Assembly (NCBI GenBank): GCA_036939355.1
Contig: JALLAP010000045.1
Coordinates: 1 to 39,276, forward strand
Origin: Thalassiosira profunda
Taxonomy: Eukaryota > Bacillariophyta > Thalassiosirophyceae > Thalassiosirales > Thalassiosiraceae
Length of the DNA stretch: 39,276 nt
Direction of reading: 5' to 3'
This document shows, piece after piece, positions 1-10,281 of this stretch (the first letter of the stretch is position 1; the number at the start of each line of letters is the position of its first letter). The notes below the pieces were generated by a model. That model did no database searches. It had not been told where the DNA came from and saw only the letters and a list, made by a program, of their open reading frames with translations. A program made the translations under genes and the position numbers.

Positions 1-1793
1 GGGACCATGGTTTTCCCAAACGGCGAAATCTTTGAGGGACAGTGGGTAGGGGGGGAACCGCACGGGAAAGCAAAGGTCAGCTTTCAGAACGGCGATGTCT
101 ACGAGGGGGGGTGGGTGACAGGGGGATGCAGAGTTGGGAAAGTCACACGAAAGGACGGTAGCGTGTATGAGGGGGGGACCAAGGATGGCAAGCCGCATGG
201 GAAGGGAACCCTCAGGTGCGAAGGTGGAGTCCGCCACGAGGGACAGTGGGTAAAGGGAAAACGGCACGGGCGGGGGACCCTGGCGTTCAGGGGTGGGGAG
301 GTGTTTGAAGGGCGGTGGGCGGAGGGGCTACTTCATAACGGGAAGGGAACATTGAAGGCCGCGGGCAGAATTTATGAGGGGGAATGGACGGACGGGGTGT
401 TCAGCGCGAACGTGGAGGGCGAGGTCAGAAATTACACCCTCCGCAGCCCTGGCACTTATTGTGAGGATTCACCATCCAATTCCAGCAACCAAAAGCAACA
501 CACTGAGAATTGTATGTGCTGCAAGGGGAAGCAGGTCTACAGCCATGAGCGCCAGACGCGGTCGCATCGTTCGCAGCAACAACGGCTGCAAAGAAACTTG
601 ACATCCAAAATATGTGAGCACTGCGGTGTGGACGATGGTCTCTACAAGTTGCGTGTATGTTCGGTTTGCAATCTGGCACTCTACTGCTCTGCTTCCTGTC
701 AAAAAAGGCGGCGAGTCGGTCTCATCGGAGAATATGTGACATCGTTTCAGATCTGCCAGCTAGGGACGCTGACCGGATTGCTCTCAAATACGACAAAGAA
801 AAGATGTTGGATTTGGACGCCGGCTTTCGGTATGCGACAAAATACATGGATGAGATGAAGCATTTGGCAATCAATCTCGAGAATATGGCAAAGAAAGAAG
901 ACATCAACACAGTCAAACTTTCTTCCAAGTATTTGTCCTCGCTGTTGCGATCGAAGAAGGGAACGCTTGACTCAGTCTTCTGGCTGCAAAATGGCAATAC
1001 TGGTGTGCTGCCTGGTATTGGCCTAAACGGCCTCCCCGTGTGGAGGGAACTGCACAGTCTGAAGCAGCTGCGGCTGAGTTACATGATATTCAACGATGTC
1101 GCGGACATCTGCGACATCGTACGCCAGCAACAGGATACTCTGGAGGTGCTTTGCCTTCCGTCCTTGGGAATTCGTTGGCAAAATGCAAAGTGCCGCCGGG
1201 CAATCGCACAGACTGTCGGCTCATGCAAGAGCATAACGAAGCTTGAACTCGAAGGTGGTTGGCTGACAGACTCTGACCTGAAGGTCATGCTCCACGACTT
1301 GCCCAATCTACGATGCCTAGATCTATCGCGGGACGCTGGCAGCAGGCACGAGTTCACGGACAACACCTGCGGGTTAATATCTCGGAAATGCCCTGGCCTG
1401 CAAGAGCTCGATCTGAACAATCACAACCAACTTTCAGTGCGGGGGATCCGCAAGATTTTCGAAGGATGTCCTAATCTCCGAGCATTCTACACCACAACGC
1501 ACAAATTGAGCGGCAATGACGTCCACAGCTTGCTCGATATTGCTCCTCAATTGATGTATCTGTGTTTGGGCGACGAAGTTGGCAATTCCGACGATGGAGA
1601 ACTGAACGAGTTGATCGAGGCAACGGGCGGGAGAACAGTGCTTCAGGTGAGGATGGGTAGTGTGTTTGAACCTGAGAGTGTATCGGCCAAGACGAGAGAA
1701 AGGTATGAGTGCCAGAAGGTTGCGCTCAACCAAATCTGGAGTAATCGACTGGATCCAGTGGTTGCAAACGAGTGGGTTGGTTGTCTGAAATGA
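1..1793 (+). CDS. MORN-repeat / MYND zinc finger / LRR protein, 5' partial, frameshifted
   Basis: At least six MORN repeats are visible from the left edge to about base 400 (pattern NG-x-x-[FY]-E-G-x-W...HGKGTL). The frame is open to base 1, so the gene probably starts outside the window and the ATG at 7 is internal. A Cys/Gln/Ser-rich linker leads to a MYND finger beginning at base 613 (CEHC...CSVC...YCSASCQ). At an A6 run (701-706) the reading frame shifts: the first frame becomes nonsense and ends at 858, while the next frame supplies the expected MYND end (HRRIC) and then leucine-rich repeats resembling AMN1/F-box LRRs (about 1060-1600), ending at TGA 1791-1793. One extra A would join the two halves. 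MORN repeats usually contact membranes or proteins and MYND fingers bind proline-rich partners, so a scaffold or adaptor role is inferred. The frameshift is either an assembly error or a real inactivating indel. Confidence 0.75.
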
Positions 1794-1988
1794 ATTATTC
1801 ACCACTCGGGAGAAAAGTGACCTGAGGTGGCAATGTGTGGGAATCTATTGGGTGGTCTTTGACCAGCCGCCGAGTCGAATCGACATTGCTCTTCACATGA
1901 GCAAACTGCGCCGACACTCGAGGAGTAATGTTGAGAGGATGAGAGGGCTGTGTACTAGGTAGTCGGGCGAGAGGTGGGAACAACTCGT

Positions 1989-4900
1989 TTATCGTTTGAA
2001 CAACCTGGTAAGACGGCCGGATCCACCGCGCCGCTGCTGCAACGTTCGTCTTTCCCCCGTGCCATTCATCGGCGCGCCCAGACACTCGGTACCAACCGTC
2101 TCCCTCGTGTCATAGGACTCGTCGAGCAGTTGCTTGCTTCTCTTGCTCGACGCCTTCCGTGAGAGCATCTTCCGTATCATCGATCGTCGATCCTGCCCCG
2201 TCTCGAGGCACTTATAGCCGATGGTTTCGCTCCGCGTCAGCTCCTGCTTGAGCAACGCAGAAGGGTCCGACAAGAGCGACCTCTCCTCCTCGTCCACCTC
2301 GCTCTCGAAGATCGTGACTGTCGAGTTCATCAACGGATCTTCGCTAATCATGGTCTGGGTCGTCGGATCAGCGAATGACGCCCTAGTCTCGAGGCCCGCG
2401 CCAGCTACGAACGGTTCCATGTAGTCATCTGGATCGGCCACGTCTGGTCTCGCTGACGTCTTGGCCGGGATTGGACGGGATAGCTCCGTGCAGTTGGTGG
2501 GCCCGGACACAAGGCTCGCCGAGTGCAATGTCAGGGATGCAGTCTCGGCAGTGGCAGTGCTACGCCGGAGCAACTGCATATTACTCTTTTGGACCGGTGG
2601 CTTCGCGAAGGAGGGCGGCGGGTCCCTTCGGATAGCCGGCTGATACGAGCTCTGCCGGTTTCCTTGCATCGTTGGTGCGAGTATCTGTGGTCGAGGAAGG
2701 CTCGTCGGAGGGTCAAAATCCACCTGTCCTCTCATCATTGGTTGCACTTTCCGTGGCATTGGGAGCGAGCGTGCCCGCGGTGGAGGTGCCGGACGAACCT
2801 GACTGCCGCTGTTCATCGAGCTCGACAGCCTCGGCGATCTCCCACTCGCATGAGACCCCACCGCCAGCGAGCTCTCGTCTTCGATAACGAGGCCACGACG
2901 AGCCGTCGAAAGCGAACTAGCTCTGCGAAATCCGGGCAGATCCTCGTTCGATAGCCGTCGCGTTGCGACCGCCAATCTGCCGCGAGGGTTTTGCGCAGAT
3001 CTGCCCTGGGTCGATACCATGCTGGCCGGTGACTCGCTCACGAAGCTCGTGGAGCGGTGCGGGCCGGCCTCGCTTGATCGCTCGCTCGCAATAGACGACT
3101 GCGAAGTGGAGCTCGCAGACCGGAGGATGCCGGGGTTCCGAACCTTCATTTCCAAGAAGTCTCGAGCACTGGACTCGTCGCTCCGGGCACTCACATCCAG
3201 CTCGGATTTGGCACCGCCCTGATCGGGAAGGGAGCTGCCGCAGGGCTGGCAGTATCCCATGGGCGGACCCTGGCTTCCGCCGAGGGAGCTCGTTGGCGTC
3301 GACGCCCCTCCAGACGGACCGCTGCGTTCGTCCCGCTCTTCCGCAACGCTCACCGACCGGACGCTTCGCTCGCTTGGGTCGAGGGCATTTGCGCTCTCCT
3401 TCGTGGGCCAGTCCAGCGAGTCCTCGTTGTCCAGAGCAAAGCTCACCCGCCTTTCTCGACTGCCGCCGTTGTTGTGGCTGTCCAGCAGCGACGATCGCCG
3501 GAGGGACGAGCGCAGCGGCGTCGCGGAGCGGCTCCTCTTGCTTCTGTGCTCGGCGAGCGCTGCGGCCATCGTTTCTGCTCGGGCGGCCGCGCCGGCGCTG
3601 GCTCGAAGCGAGGCGCCTCTCGATGGAGACGCCCCAGAAGTTCTTCTAGGAGGCGAACCGGAGCCGGCCCGGAACGAGGCCCGCCTCGAAGGAGACTGGG
3701 ACTGTCGCCTCAAGGATAGACGCTCCAACGGCGGTCCCGGAGACGCCCGGCCATCCAGCTCTCCGTTCGCACCAACGACCCCTCGCTCCCTTTTCGCCTC
3801 GTGGGGCATACCATTCCTCGTCTGGCGCGCACCTTCCCGCCTCGAAAACGGACTATCGTCCCGTGCCCTCGTACGCCTGTTGCTTTCGGCCGAGAGCGGG
3901 ACCGGCCCCGCCGCGGACAATTCGAACACCCGCACGATGTCGTCCCTCCCGTTGGACTCGACGACGATCTTCCGCGTGCGGTTAGCGCCGGAGTGGCCCT
4001 GCTGTTGGGGAGGCTTGGAGAATTGCTTGCGCATCACCTGTTATGGTAGCAAGAGCATCGTGAGCACAAGATGTGAGCACGAGATGTGCACAGAAAGCAT
4101 GAGCACAAGATGTGCACATGAAGAGATGTTGCTCGCTGCAAACCACTCACCTCGACGAACTTGGGCGTCTTTCTGTGAGCCGGGGCGCCGTCGTCGCTGA
4201 ACTCGAACACCTGCAATACTTCTCCGTTGCTCCCTATCTCCACCATGAACTTTCTCGATACCGGCGGCCCTGCCTTCGCCGGAAGAGTCTTTGGCACATC
4301 GACTCGCTCCTTCTGAGAAGCCTGCGGGGCATCTTTTGGCATCGCACGAGCATCGTTTGCAGCATCGACATGGACTCTCCGTCGGGAGCGGGAGCCCGAC
4401 CGTCCCCGCCGGTCGCTCGCGGCCACGACCTGCTTGAACGATTGGCCCACCGGATCCTGCCGCGGCCTCCGCGGCGTCGAGCCCCGCGCCTTGCTTTGAG
4501 CTAAGCTCTGCGGCCGCTCTCGAGGTGTGGACCGGCCCCGGGGCCGGCCTCTGTCGCCGGAAGGCACCTTCGGCATTCTGCATCTATCATTGGTGTCTGC
4601 TTGCAATTCTGGCTTGCCGGCAATTGGAGTTGCAGATTGCCTCGCCATCGGCCGCGCCCGGGGGAGCGACCGGCCGCGGCTGCCGGGATTTGGCCCGGGC
4701 ACGGAGGCCCAGAGGTGGGTTGGCTGTGCCCGCGCCCTCGGCAGCGACCGCCCCCTGCCACCCGGATCCTTTGCCCGAGGAGCGGGCGCCCGCAGCTGGG
4801 CGTGCAGCGACCGGCCGCGGCGCGCGGCGGTGGACCGCTCCGAGTCGTCGAGCGCGGCCGGGCCGCCGTTTGGATGCACCGTGCGAGCTCGGGGCAGCGA

Positions 4901-5077
4901 CCGGCCCCTGCCGCTGCTACCGGCAGGCGTTTGCCTCCCCTCCGGCCCATTTTTGCCCGGAGCCCCCGGGATGGCGCGGTGCCGCAATGAGGGGAGGGAG
5001 GCCGAGTGGCTCCTCGTTCGATCGGCTCGGCGTCCATCGGCGCGCCGCCGGCCCCGCCGCTCCGCGTCGTAGCCCAT
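1989..5077 (-). CDS. Large Arg/Ser-rich disordered protein with internal duplication (2 exons)
   Basis: Exons run from 5077 to 4151 and from 4037 to 1989. The intron (4150-4038, 113 nt) has a GTGAGT donor and CAG acceptor, is phase 0, and removes an in-frame extension ending in a stop. The product is 991 residues. Exon 1 carries several copies of a basic RGRSLPRAR-type motif. Its end holds RKFMVEIGSNGEVLQVFEF (about residues 275-293), and shortly after the junction there is a similar RKIVVESNGRDDIVRVFEL (about 331-349), so the only ordered-looking element is duplicated across the intron. The rest is Ser/Arg/Pro-rich low complexity. The last 120 residues repeat a SETIGYKCLE / RETVGTECLG motif and end in a basic tail. 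It has no signal peptide or membrane segment. I recognise no family; SR-like or scaffold behaviour is only a guess. It is convergent with the MORN/LRR gene (195 bp between stops). Confidence 0.7.
4062..4120. repeat. Short tandem-like repeats inside an intron
   Basis: Three near copies of a GAGCACAAGATGTG-type unit lie at 4062, 4075 and 4101 within the single intron of the Arg/Ser-rich gene. They fill most of the intron, leaving only the splice sites outside the repeat. Confidence 0.7.
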
Positions 5078-5838
5078 CGCAATAATGTCGGTGCACCAAG
5101 AAGTGAGCGGAGCATAGCACCGATGCGCTCATTACAACGTTGGCAAGACCACAAGGCAAGACCGATTCGCCGCGCGCGAGAAGGCAAAGACGAGTCTCGC
5201 CACCGAGGAGGCACCGACCCCGCGAGTCACACCGAGAAGCCGTCTCTGCACGCTATGGTATGAATCACCAGCAAGGACAAAAAGCCTCTGACGTTGCTTC
5301 TCCTGTCATTGTTCAGTTTGCCACACATCACGGCATCACCTGCCCTCCGTCTTCCGGAGCGAAGCAGAGACACTGCTCGGCGGTCGGTTTATTCACACCA
5401 GACATACAAGGCTGCGAAGAACCTGAGCGGCGCGAGCAGTTGTGCTGGGAGGGGGCAGGACGGCGGGTAGCGTATTGTAGGTAGGAGAAGAACACTTTGC
5501 AATCATTTTAATGCCGCTCGTCGTAAGTACGTCGTAGATTACTGATTCCTCCGCACACTTTTGGACAGGTCACTCGTTACAGCGCAGAGGGCCGGTTTGG
5601 GCATCCCTTGGGCGCGAAGGGCAATCAATCACGAGGGGCCGCCACAGCCCTCCTTGACGGGGTGCGACGAGCGCCCACCGAGCGCTACCCGGCTGTACAG
5701 CCCGTGTCGAGGGCTGCTGATTGGATTGCCCGGGGCTACAAACTGCCAACGACGAGGAGCTGGGTCCGACAAAACAACCCGGTGCTGAAAGACAAAACAA
5801 CGGGCGTGCCTCTCGCAAGCGATAGACGAGAGACGACG
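5078..5838. promoter_or_regulatory. Divergent intergenic region between Arg/Ser-rich gene and 8-TM gene
   Basis: These 761 bp separate two divergently oriented start codons and must hold both promoters. There is a TTGCAA at about 5497 followed by a short AT-rich stretch. The 8-TM reading frame stays open from 5527 to its ATG at 5839. An ATG at 5511 with a possible 46-nt intron (GTAAGT at 5523, CAG ending at 5568) would join that frame and add about 90 residues. I see no other gene here. Confidence 0.45.
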
Positions 5839-8800
5839 ATGGGGCGACGGCAGGCCAACGCGCGGGCGGCCTCCCGGGCCCACCGGCGCGAGCGCGGCCT
5901 CGACGACGCCTCGGTCGACCCCTCGATCGACAGCTGGCAACGACCGTGGATCAAGCCCTTGATTGGGCGGTCGGCTCCCCTGAGGGGCCGGCGGGGCTCC
6001 CGGGCGCACAGCCGCCATTCCTCCGAGGAGACCGATCGAGCGAGGAACCATCACGGCTCGTCGTCGTCGAGCAGGATGCGCCGGAGCCGCTCCCGCTCCG
6101 AGCCGCGGGACGATCAGGTGGCCCTGCGGCACAGCCAGCGCGCGCTGGACCGGCACCACGAACGGGCGAAGGCCTACTTCTCCAAGGCCACGGACATTGA
6201 GCTCCAGGCAAGCCAAGGGAGCTTTCGCAGCTCGGGAAGCCTGGAGGAGCTCGAGCTGAAAGGGGCCGCCGCCAGCACCACCAGTGGCAGCCACAAAAGC
6301 CGCGGCGAAGATCTGGCCGCCGCCTTCCCGCGCCTCCAGCTGTGGCTGACCCTCGCCGCCCTCCAGCTCGTATGCCTCGCCTCCCTCGCCGCAGGGCACG
6401 CAGGGCGCCCCCCCTCGAGCTCCTACGCGGGGCGATCGTCCGCCGAGACGGGCGCGCTGGTCCTCACCTCGCTGGCCTTCGCCCTGTGCCTATCGGCGGG
6501 GGCGGGGATGCTCCACGCCCCGCTGCGGGGATACCTCACCTCTCGTCCGGAACCCACCGGCGAGGCCTTCTGGCACGCCCGGGGACCCACCTTCTGGCAC
6601 GCCCGAGGACCGGTGAGGCTATTCCAGGCACTTCACGAAAGCACCGCGCCGGAGGCCCGCCTCTCCCTCCTCGCGCTGCTCCTCGTCTGCGCCTCGTCCG
6701 GGCTGATACTGCGGCCGGAGAATGCCATCGCCGTCGCCGGGAATGAGGTGTGGCACGCCAACCTCTTCTACGCCGCGTGGGGCGGTTTGTACGCGGGCGG
6801 GGTCCTCTTTGCGCGATTGGGGGCAGATGCCGTCATAGAAGCCGCACTGGGCGACGGCAGGGGTGACATCGAGGCGGCGCTGCAGCGGTGGCTCGTGGCG
6901 GGCTTCTCCTCCCTCTGCGCCGCGTCCGCCCTGCTCGCGACGCACGCGGGCAGCGCGTGCGATGGCGCCCTTGTAGAGACCGCTTACTGCCACCGCAGTT
7001 TGGTGGGCGGTATGCTCTCGGTGTTTGGGGCGGCGCTGGCCCTGACCGGCGGAGCCTTCGCTGTCTGGTCGGAGCGGGCGCAAGTGCACGGCATGGGATA
7101 CCACAGGCATGGCGACGGAGGGCTCTTCGCCCCCTCGCGCGCACGACACGCCTCACTCGCCATCGCCACCGCGCTCGTCGTTCTCCAAGCGGCCACAGTG
7201 GGCGCGGCCACCGCCCCCTCCGGACCGGGATACGAATTTGGAAGCGTCTTTGTCTCGTCGTGGGCCGCGTTGCTCTTGGGCCTGGCGGCGTGGAAGCGCG
7301 GCGTTGACGCCTTGTGCCTCCCCCGAGCGTCAGCTCGAGCATGCAAGCGGGGCGGATCGAAGCGGCGAAGGGCGCATCGGTGGAACGCCAGCGGGCGGAC
7401 CCACTCCACGTACTCCACGGACGCCTCCGACGACGACGACGCAGAGGATCCGTACGCCGCGGCGTTGGAGGACGGGCGGAGCTACGCCTTCAGCGTCATG
7501 GGTGAGTCACGATCGCGGGAGGCGAGCGTCTATGAAGCAAGCAACAACGACCACTCGAGCGACGGGAGCAACGCGAGCCGGAGCACGGTGAGCCACGGCG
7601 AGGTGCTCGCGTGCGTCGCGAGCCTGTCCGGGGCGCGCGTTCCGTTGGACCCGGAAGACGATGACGACGAGGCACGGCGGGCGGCGCACGATCCCGAGGA
7701 GGACGGGGCGGCGGGCCTCCCGCACGCCCCCTGCGGCGCGCGCGGCCGGGACTCCGCGCTCGCCAACGGGACCTACCGCGCGCCGCAAGATGCCACACAC
7801 GCGCCGCCCGAGATTGACGAGGAGCAAAGCGGGCATTGTTCGGATTCGCACGCCGTGCAAGTGCGGACGGGATACCAGGAGGAGGTGTCGACGCTGGGCG
7901 GGACGCTCGACGCGCGTTCCCAAGTCGCGAGCGCGCCGAAGTTCGGCGCGGCATACGGTGCCGGGAGTCGGCCGAGGTCGAGGTCGCGGTCAAAGTCAAG
8001 GTCGAGGGGCAAGGCGCGAAGGGAGGCCGACGGCGCCAAGCAGCGAGGCAAGCCCCGGAGGAACAGCCACTTGACGGCGAGCACCGGCTCCCTCGAGGTC
8101 GACCAGGAGTGGGACTTCGATTACGGCGCATTGGCGTCGAGCCGCGCCCAAACAAGGGAGCACAAGTCTGTGGCAGTCCCTACCGCCACAGAGGACGGGC
8201 CGCGCAATGCTCCGGCGGCATTGGCGGCCGCGGCCCTCGCGGCGGCGGAGGCGCAGCAGTCGGCCCAGCGCGCCCGCAAGTACCACCGTCGGAACTCGCT
8301 CCGATCGGGGGCGTCGAACCTGAGCCCGCTGACGGAGCTGAGCGAGGAGGCGGCGCGGTCGGCGTCCCGGGAGAGCAAGGAGAACAAGGGGAAGGCCGGT
8401 GGCAAGAGAGGCAAGGAAGGCAAGGGCCGAGCGAGGTCCTCCACCCGCAAGGGCCGGACACCGCCCCCGCCACCGCCCCGACCCAGCAGCCGCGAGAGGC
8501 ACGCGCCCCCGTCGCCGGGCGAGAAGAAGCCGAGCGAGGGCTCGTTGACCGTCCCGCTCACGGTCGAGCCCAGCGAGAAGAAGCCGAGCGACGGCTCCTC
8601 GACGTTTCCGCGGACCATCCCTCCGGAAGGGCAAGCTCAGAAGTCGTCGCACAAGACGGACGCGGTGCCGGAGGCGCCGCGGCGATCGCACACCGCCGAC
8701 TCGACCGTCTCCACGAGCTCGAGCGACTTCGACATCCTCGTCTCCACGAACCAGAGCGTCGTCACGGAACTGACGCAGGAGGGGTTCGATCCCGTCCCGG

Positions 8801-9468
8801 CGCGAAAGGCGGGAGGACACAACCCCGCCTCGAGGAAGCGGGCGTCCAAGTCGCCCCGTTCAAAAAAGTCGCCCCGCAACACCAACTCGCGCACGCCGCC
8901 CGGCCCGCCGCGCCGCGCGACCGGCCTCGCCCTCGCCGGCCTCCCCGCGCGGAATCCGCTGTCCAACGGCACCCCCTCCACCGCCACGCGCGGCGGCGAC
9001 GACGCCTCGCTCCCATTGCCGGAGGGGGGCCGGGAGGCAAGCCAGGAGGTCCATCCGTCCGTCGAGGCCTTCCTCGCCCGGGCCATGGAGCGGGCGCGCC
9101 ACGGGGAGTGCCACGCGCGGGGCCCCACCGCCCCCGCGTCGGACGAGGAGGATTCGGATTTGGAGCGCGCGAGGCGGATGCAGCGGCCCGCATTGCGGAA
9201 GAGCGGCGGGGTCGACAGCAGCGGGAGCGAGAGCAATGGACGGCAGGCGAACGCACCACGAAGGGGCCTGCCGAATCGCACGTCGGCGTACAGCAAAAGC
9301 GTGCCGGACCTGACGCACGACCTCGGCGAGAACATGTTGGATGTGGATTCAGACGACGAGAAGCATCCCACGCTGACCGCGCGGGAGCGGAGGCAGAGCG
9401 TGCGGAGCTTCTTCAGCGAGGCGGACGACGGGTCCTTCGCCGCGCCGGGGCGGGACTACACCTGCTGA
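5839..9468 (+). CDS. Eight-TM membrane protein with long disordered C-terminal tail
   Basis: This is an intronless ORF of 1209 residues from the first in-frame ATG (5839). The N-terminal 165 residues are Arg/Ser-rich. Eight hydrophobic helices follow at about residues 168-187, 205-225, 275-292, 308-326, 351-370, 388-411, 437-457 and 468-486. After them comes a cytosol-like tail of about 720 residues with acidic runs, an RSRSKSRSRGK-type basic run, a polyproline stretch (PPPPPPRP) and a tandem EKKPSEGS / EKKPSDGS repeat. The third position is strongly GC. The loop after TM2 has a tandem duplicated FWHARGP. I recognise no transporter or receptor family. The architecture (compact helical core plus long low-complexity tail) suggests a membrane scaffold or receptor, but this is inference. 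A start upstream of 5839 is possible because the frame is open to 5527. Large antisense and alternate-frame ORFs here are composition shadows. Confidence 0.75.
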   Translation: MGRRQANARAASRAHRRERGLDDASVDPSIDSWQRPWIKPLIGRSAPLRGRRGSRAHSRHSSEETDRARNHHGSSSSSRMRRSRSRSEPRDDQVALRHSQRALDRHHERAKAYFSKATDIELQASQGSFRSSGSLEELELKGAAASTTSGSHKSRGEDLAAAFPRLQLWLTLAALQLVCLASLAAGHAGRPPSSSYAGRSSAETGALVLTSLAFALCLSAGAGMLHAPLRGYLTSRPEPTGEAFWHARGPTFWHARGPVRLFQALHESTAPEARLSLLALLLVCASSGLILRPENAIAVAGNEVWHANLFYAAWGGLYAGGVLFARLGADAVIEAALGDGRGDIEAALQRWLVAGFSSLCAASALLATHAGSACDGALVETAYCHRSLVGGMLSVFGAALALTGGAFAVWSERAQVHGMGYHRHGDGGLFAPSRARHASLAIATALVVLQAATVGAATAPSGPGYEFGSVFVSSWAALLLGLAAWKRGVDALCLPRASARACKRGGSKRRRAHRWNASGRTHSTYSTDASDDDDAEDPYAAALEDGRSYAFSVMGESRSREASVYEASNNDHSSDGSNASRSTVSHGEVLACVASLSGARVPLDPEDDDDEARRAAHDPEEDGAAGLPHAPCGARGRDSALANGTYRAPQDATHAPPEIDEEQSGHCSDSHAVQVRTGYQEEVSTLGGTLDARSQVASAPKFGAAYGAGSRPRSRSRSKSRSRGKARREADGAKQRGKPRRNSHLTASTGSLEVDQEWDFDYGALASSRAQTREHKSVAVPTATEDGPRNAPAALAAAALAAAEAQQSAQRARKYHRRNSLRSGASNLSPLTELSEEAARSASRESKENKGKAGGKRGKEGKGRARSSTRKGRTPPPPPPRPSSRERHAPPSPGEKKPSEGSLTVPLTVEPSEKKPSDGSSTFPRTIPPEGQAQKSSHKTDAVPEAPRRSHTADSTVSTSSSDFDILVSTNQSVVTELTQEGFDPVPARKAGGHNPASRKRASKSPRSKKSPRNTNSRTPPGPPRRATGLALAGLPARNPLSNGTPSTATRGGDDASLPLPEGGREASQEVHPSVEAFLARAMERARHGECHARGPTAPASDEEDSDLERARRMQRPALRKSGGVDSSGSESNGRQANAPRRGLPNRTSAYSKSVPDLTHDLGENMLDVDSDDEKHPTLTARERRQSVRSFFSEADDGSFAAPGRDYTC
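6568..6612 (+). repeat. Tandem duplication encoding FWHARGP twice
   Basis: Two 21-nt copies at 6568-6588 and 6592-6612, separated by one Thr codon, differ by a single visible base and encode the same seven residues in an extramembrane loop of the 8-TM protein. It looks like a recent in-frame microduplication. Confidence 0.8.
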
Positions 9469-9657
9469 ATGTCCGATGCGAGTCGAATCTCAAATGAACA
9501 GTTAGAGAGATAAAATACAGAACCTATGTGCAGCACCTCCAATCTCTTCCCTTCCGCCTTTCTCGTGCATTCTCCAACCGCAGCCCTCGCCTATTCAATC
9601 TTCTCTCTAACGGGGCCCTCCGGCTCTTTCTGGCAAACGAACACGCCGGACACGCGT

Positions 9658-10281
9658 TCACTTCGCCTTCGCCTTGCCGCCCGCCTCCGCCTTGGGAAGA
9701 TTGAAGGCCGTCACCGCCAGGCACGCCAGGAGGGCGTTGTGGAACCAAAAGTGATCGGTGACGTACTTCTCGTCGTGGAGGGCCGAAATCTGCTCGGCCG
9801 CCGTATCCTTCGGGAAGCTGTGTTGGGTTAAGTGTTGAGAAGCCGTATGGACGAGATGGAATCTCAGGGAAAGCCGAATCAGTGCACCAAAGCACTCACC
9901 CCCATTCCAAACCCTTGGCAAGGACCAGGAGGACGAAGTAGGAGACGAACCCTCCCCAGACGAGCATTTTGTTCTCGATGACCTGGTAGGCGTAGTAATA
10001 GTGCAGGCCGAGGAGGCAAATGCCAATGGGGATGAGGAAGGGGCCGGCCGCGGCGACGTTCGGGAAGACGTCCGCGTAGTGCTGCGCAGAATGAGAAACG
10101 TGCAATGTCAGTATCAGAAGGTGGGAAACGAGACGAGCCAAGATATCTCACTCACCTCGACGATGCCCTGCACCGCGCCGAGGGCGTACAGGGGAAGGCG
10201 GTACTTCTCGGGGTAGGCCATCGAGATGAGCAGGACGATGCCGACGTGCTCGAGCATGAAGACGGGGGTAGGGATGAGCAT
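9658..10281 (-). CDS. Small multi-TM membrane protein, likely ER (paralog of 14051-14607)
   Basis: Three exons, 10281-10156, 10081-9900 and 9817-9658, join to give 155 residues. Both introns start GTGAGT and end CAG, and the phases (0 and 2) fit. The start MLIPTPVFMLEHVG follows a TCACC context. Hydrophobic segments suggest about four membrane helices (LEHVGIVLLISMAY, PFLIPIGICLLGLHYYYA, MLVWGGFVSYFVLLVLA, FHNALLACLAVTAF). The C-terminus GGKAKAK fits a KxKxx ER-retrieval signal. A second copy of the family lies 4 kb away, and exons 2 and 3 are strongly conserved between them, including ALHDEKYVTDHFWFHNALL. I do not recognise the family. It is divergent from the GPI-type gene at 10818. Confidence 0.8.

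Noticed and set aside
698..712. Programmed ribosomal frameshift at the A6 run
   Set aside because: The zero-frame codons (CAA AAA AGG) do not form the usual X-XXY-YYZ slippery heptamer. A simple indel is the better explanation.
3259..4200. 313-residue plus-strand ORF
   Set aside because: It is antisense to the Arg/Ser-rich gene, Ser/Arg-rich from composition only, and runs through the intron of that gene.
8781..8795. T-loop-like GGTTCGATCCC suggesting a tRNA
   Set aside because: It is inside the 8-TM protein frame (GFDPVP), and no acceptor stem, anticodon arm or D-loop pairs around it.
7836..9497. 553-residue alternate-frame ORF on the plus strand
   Set aside because: It is a Gly/Arg/Glu-rich shadow of the 8-TM protein tail, with no domain or plausible codon use.
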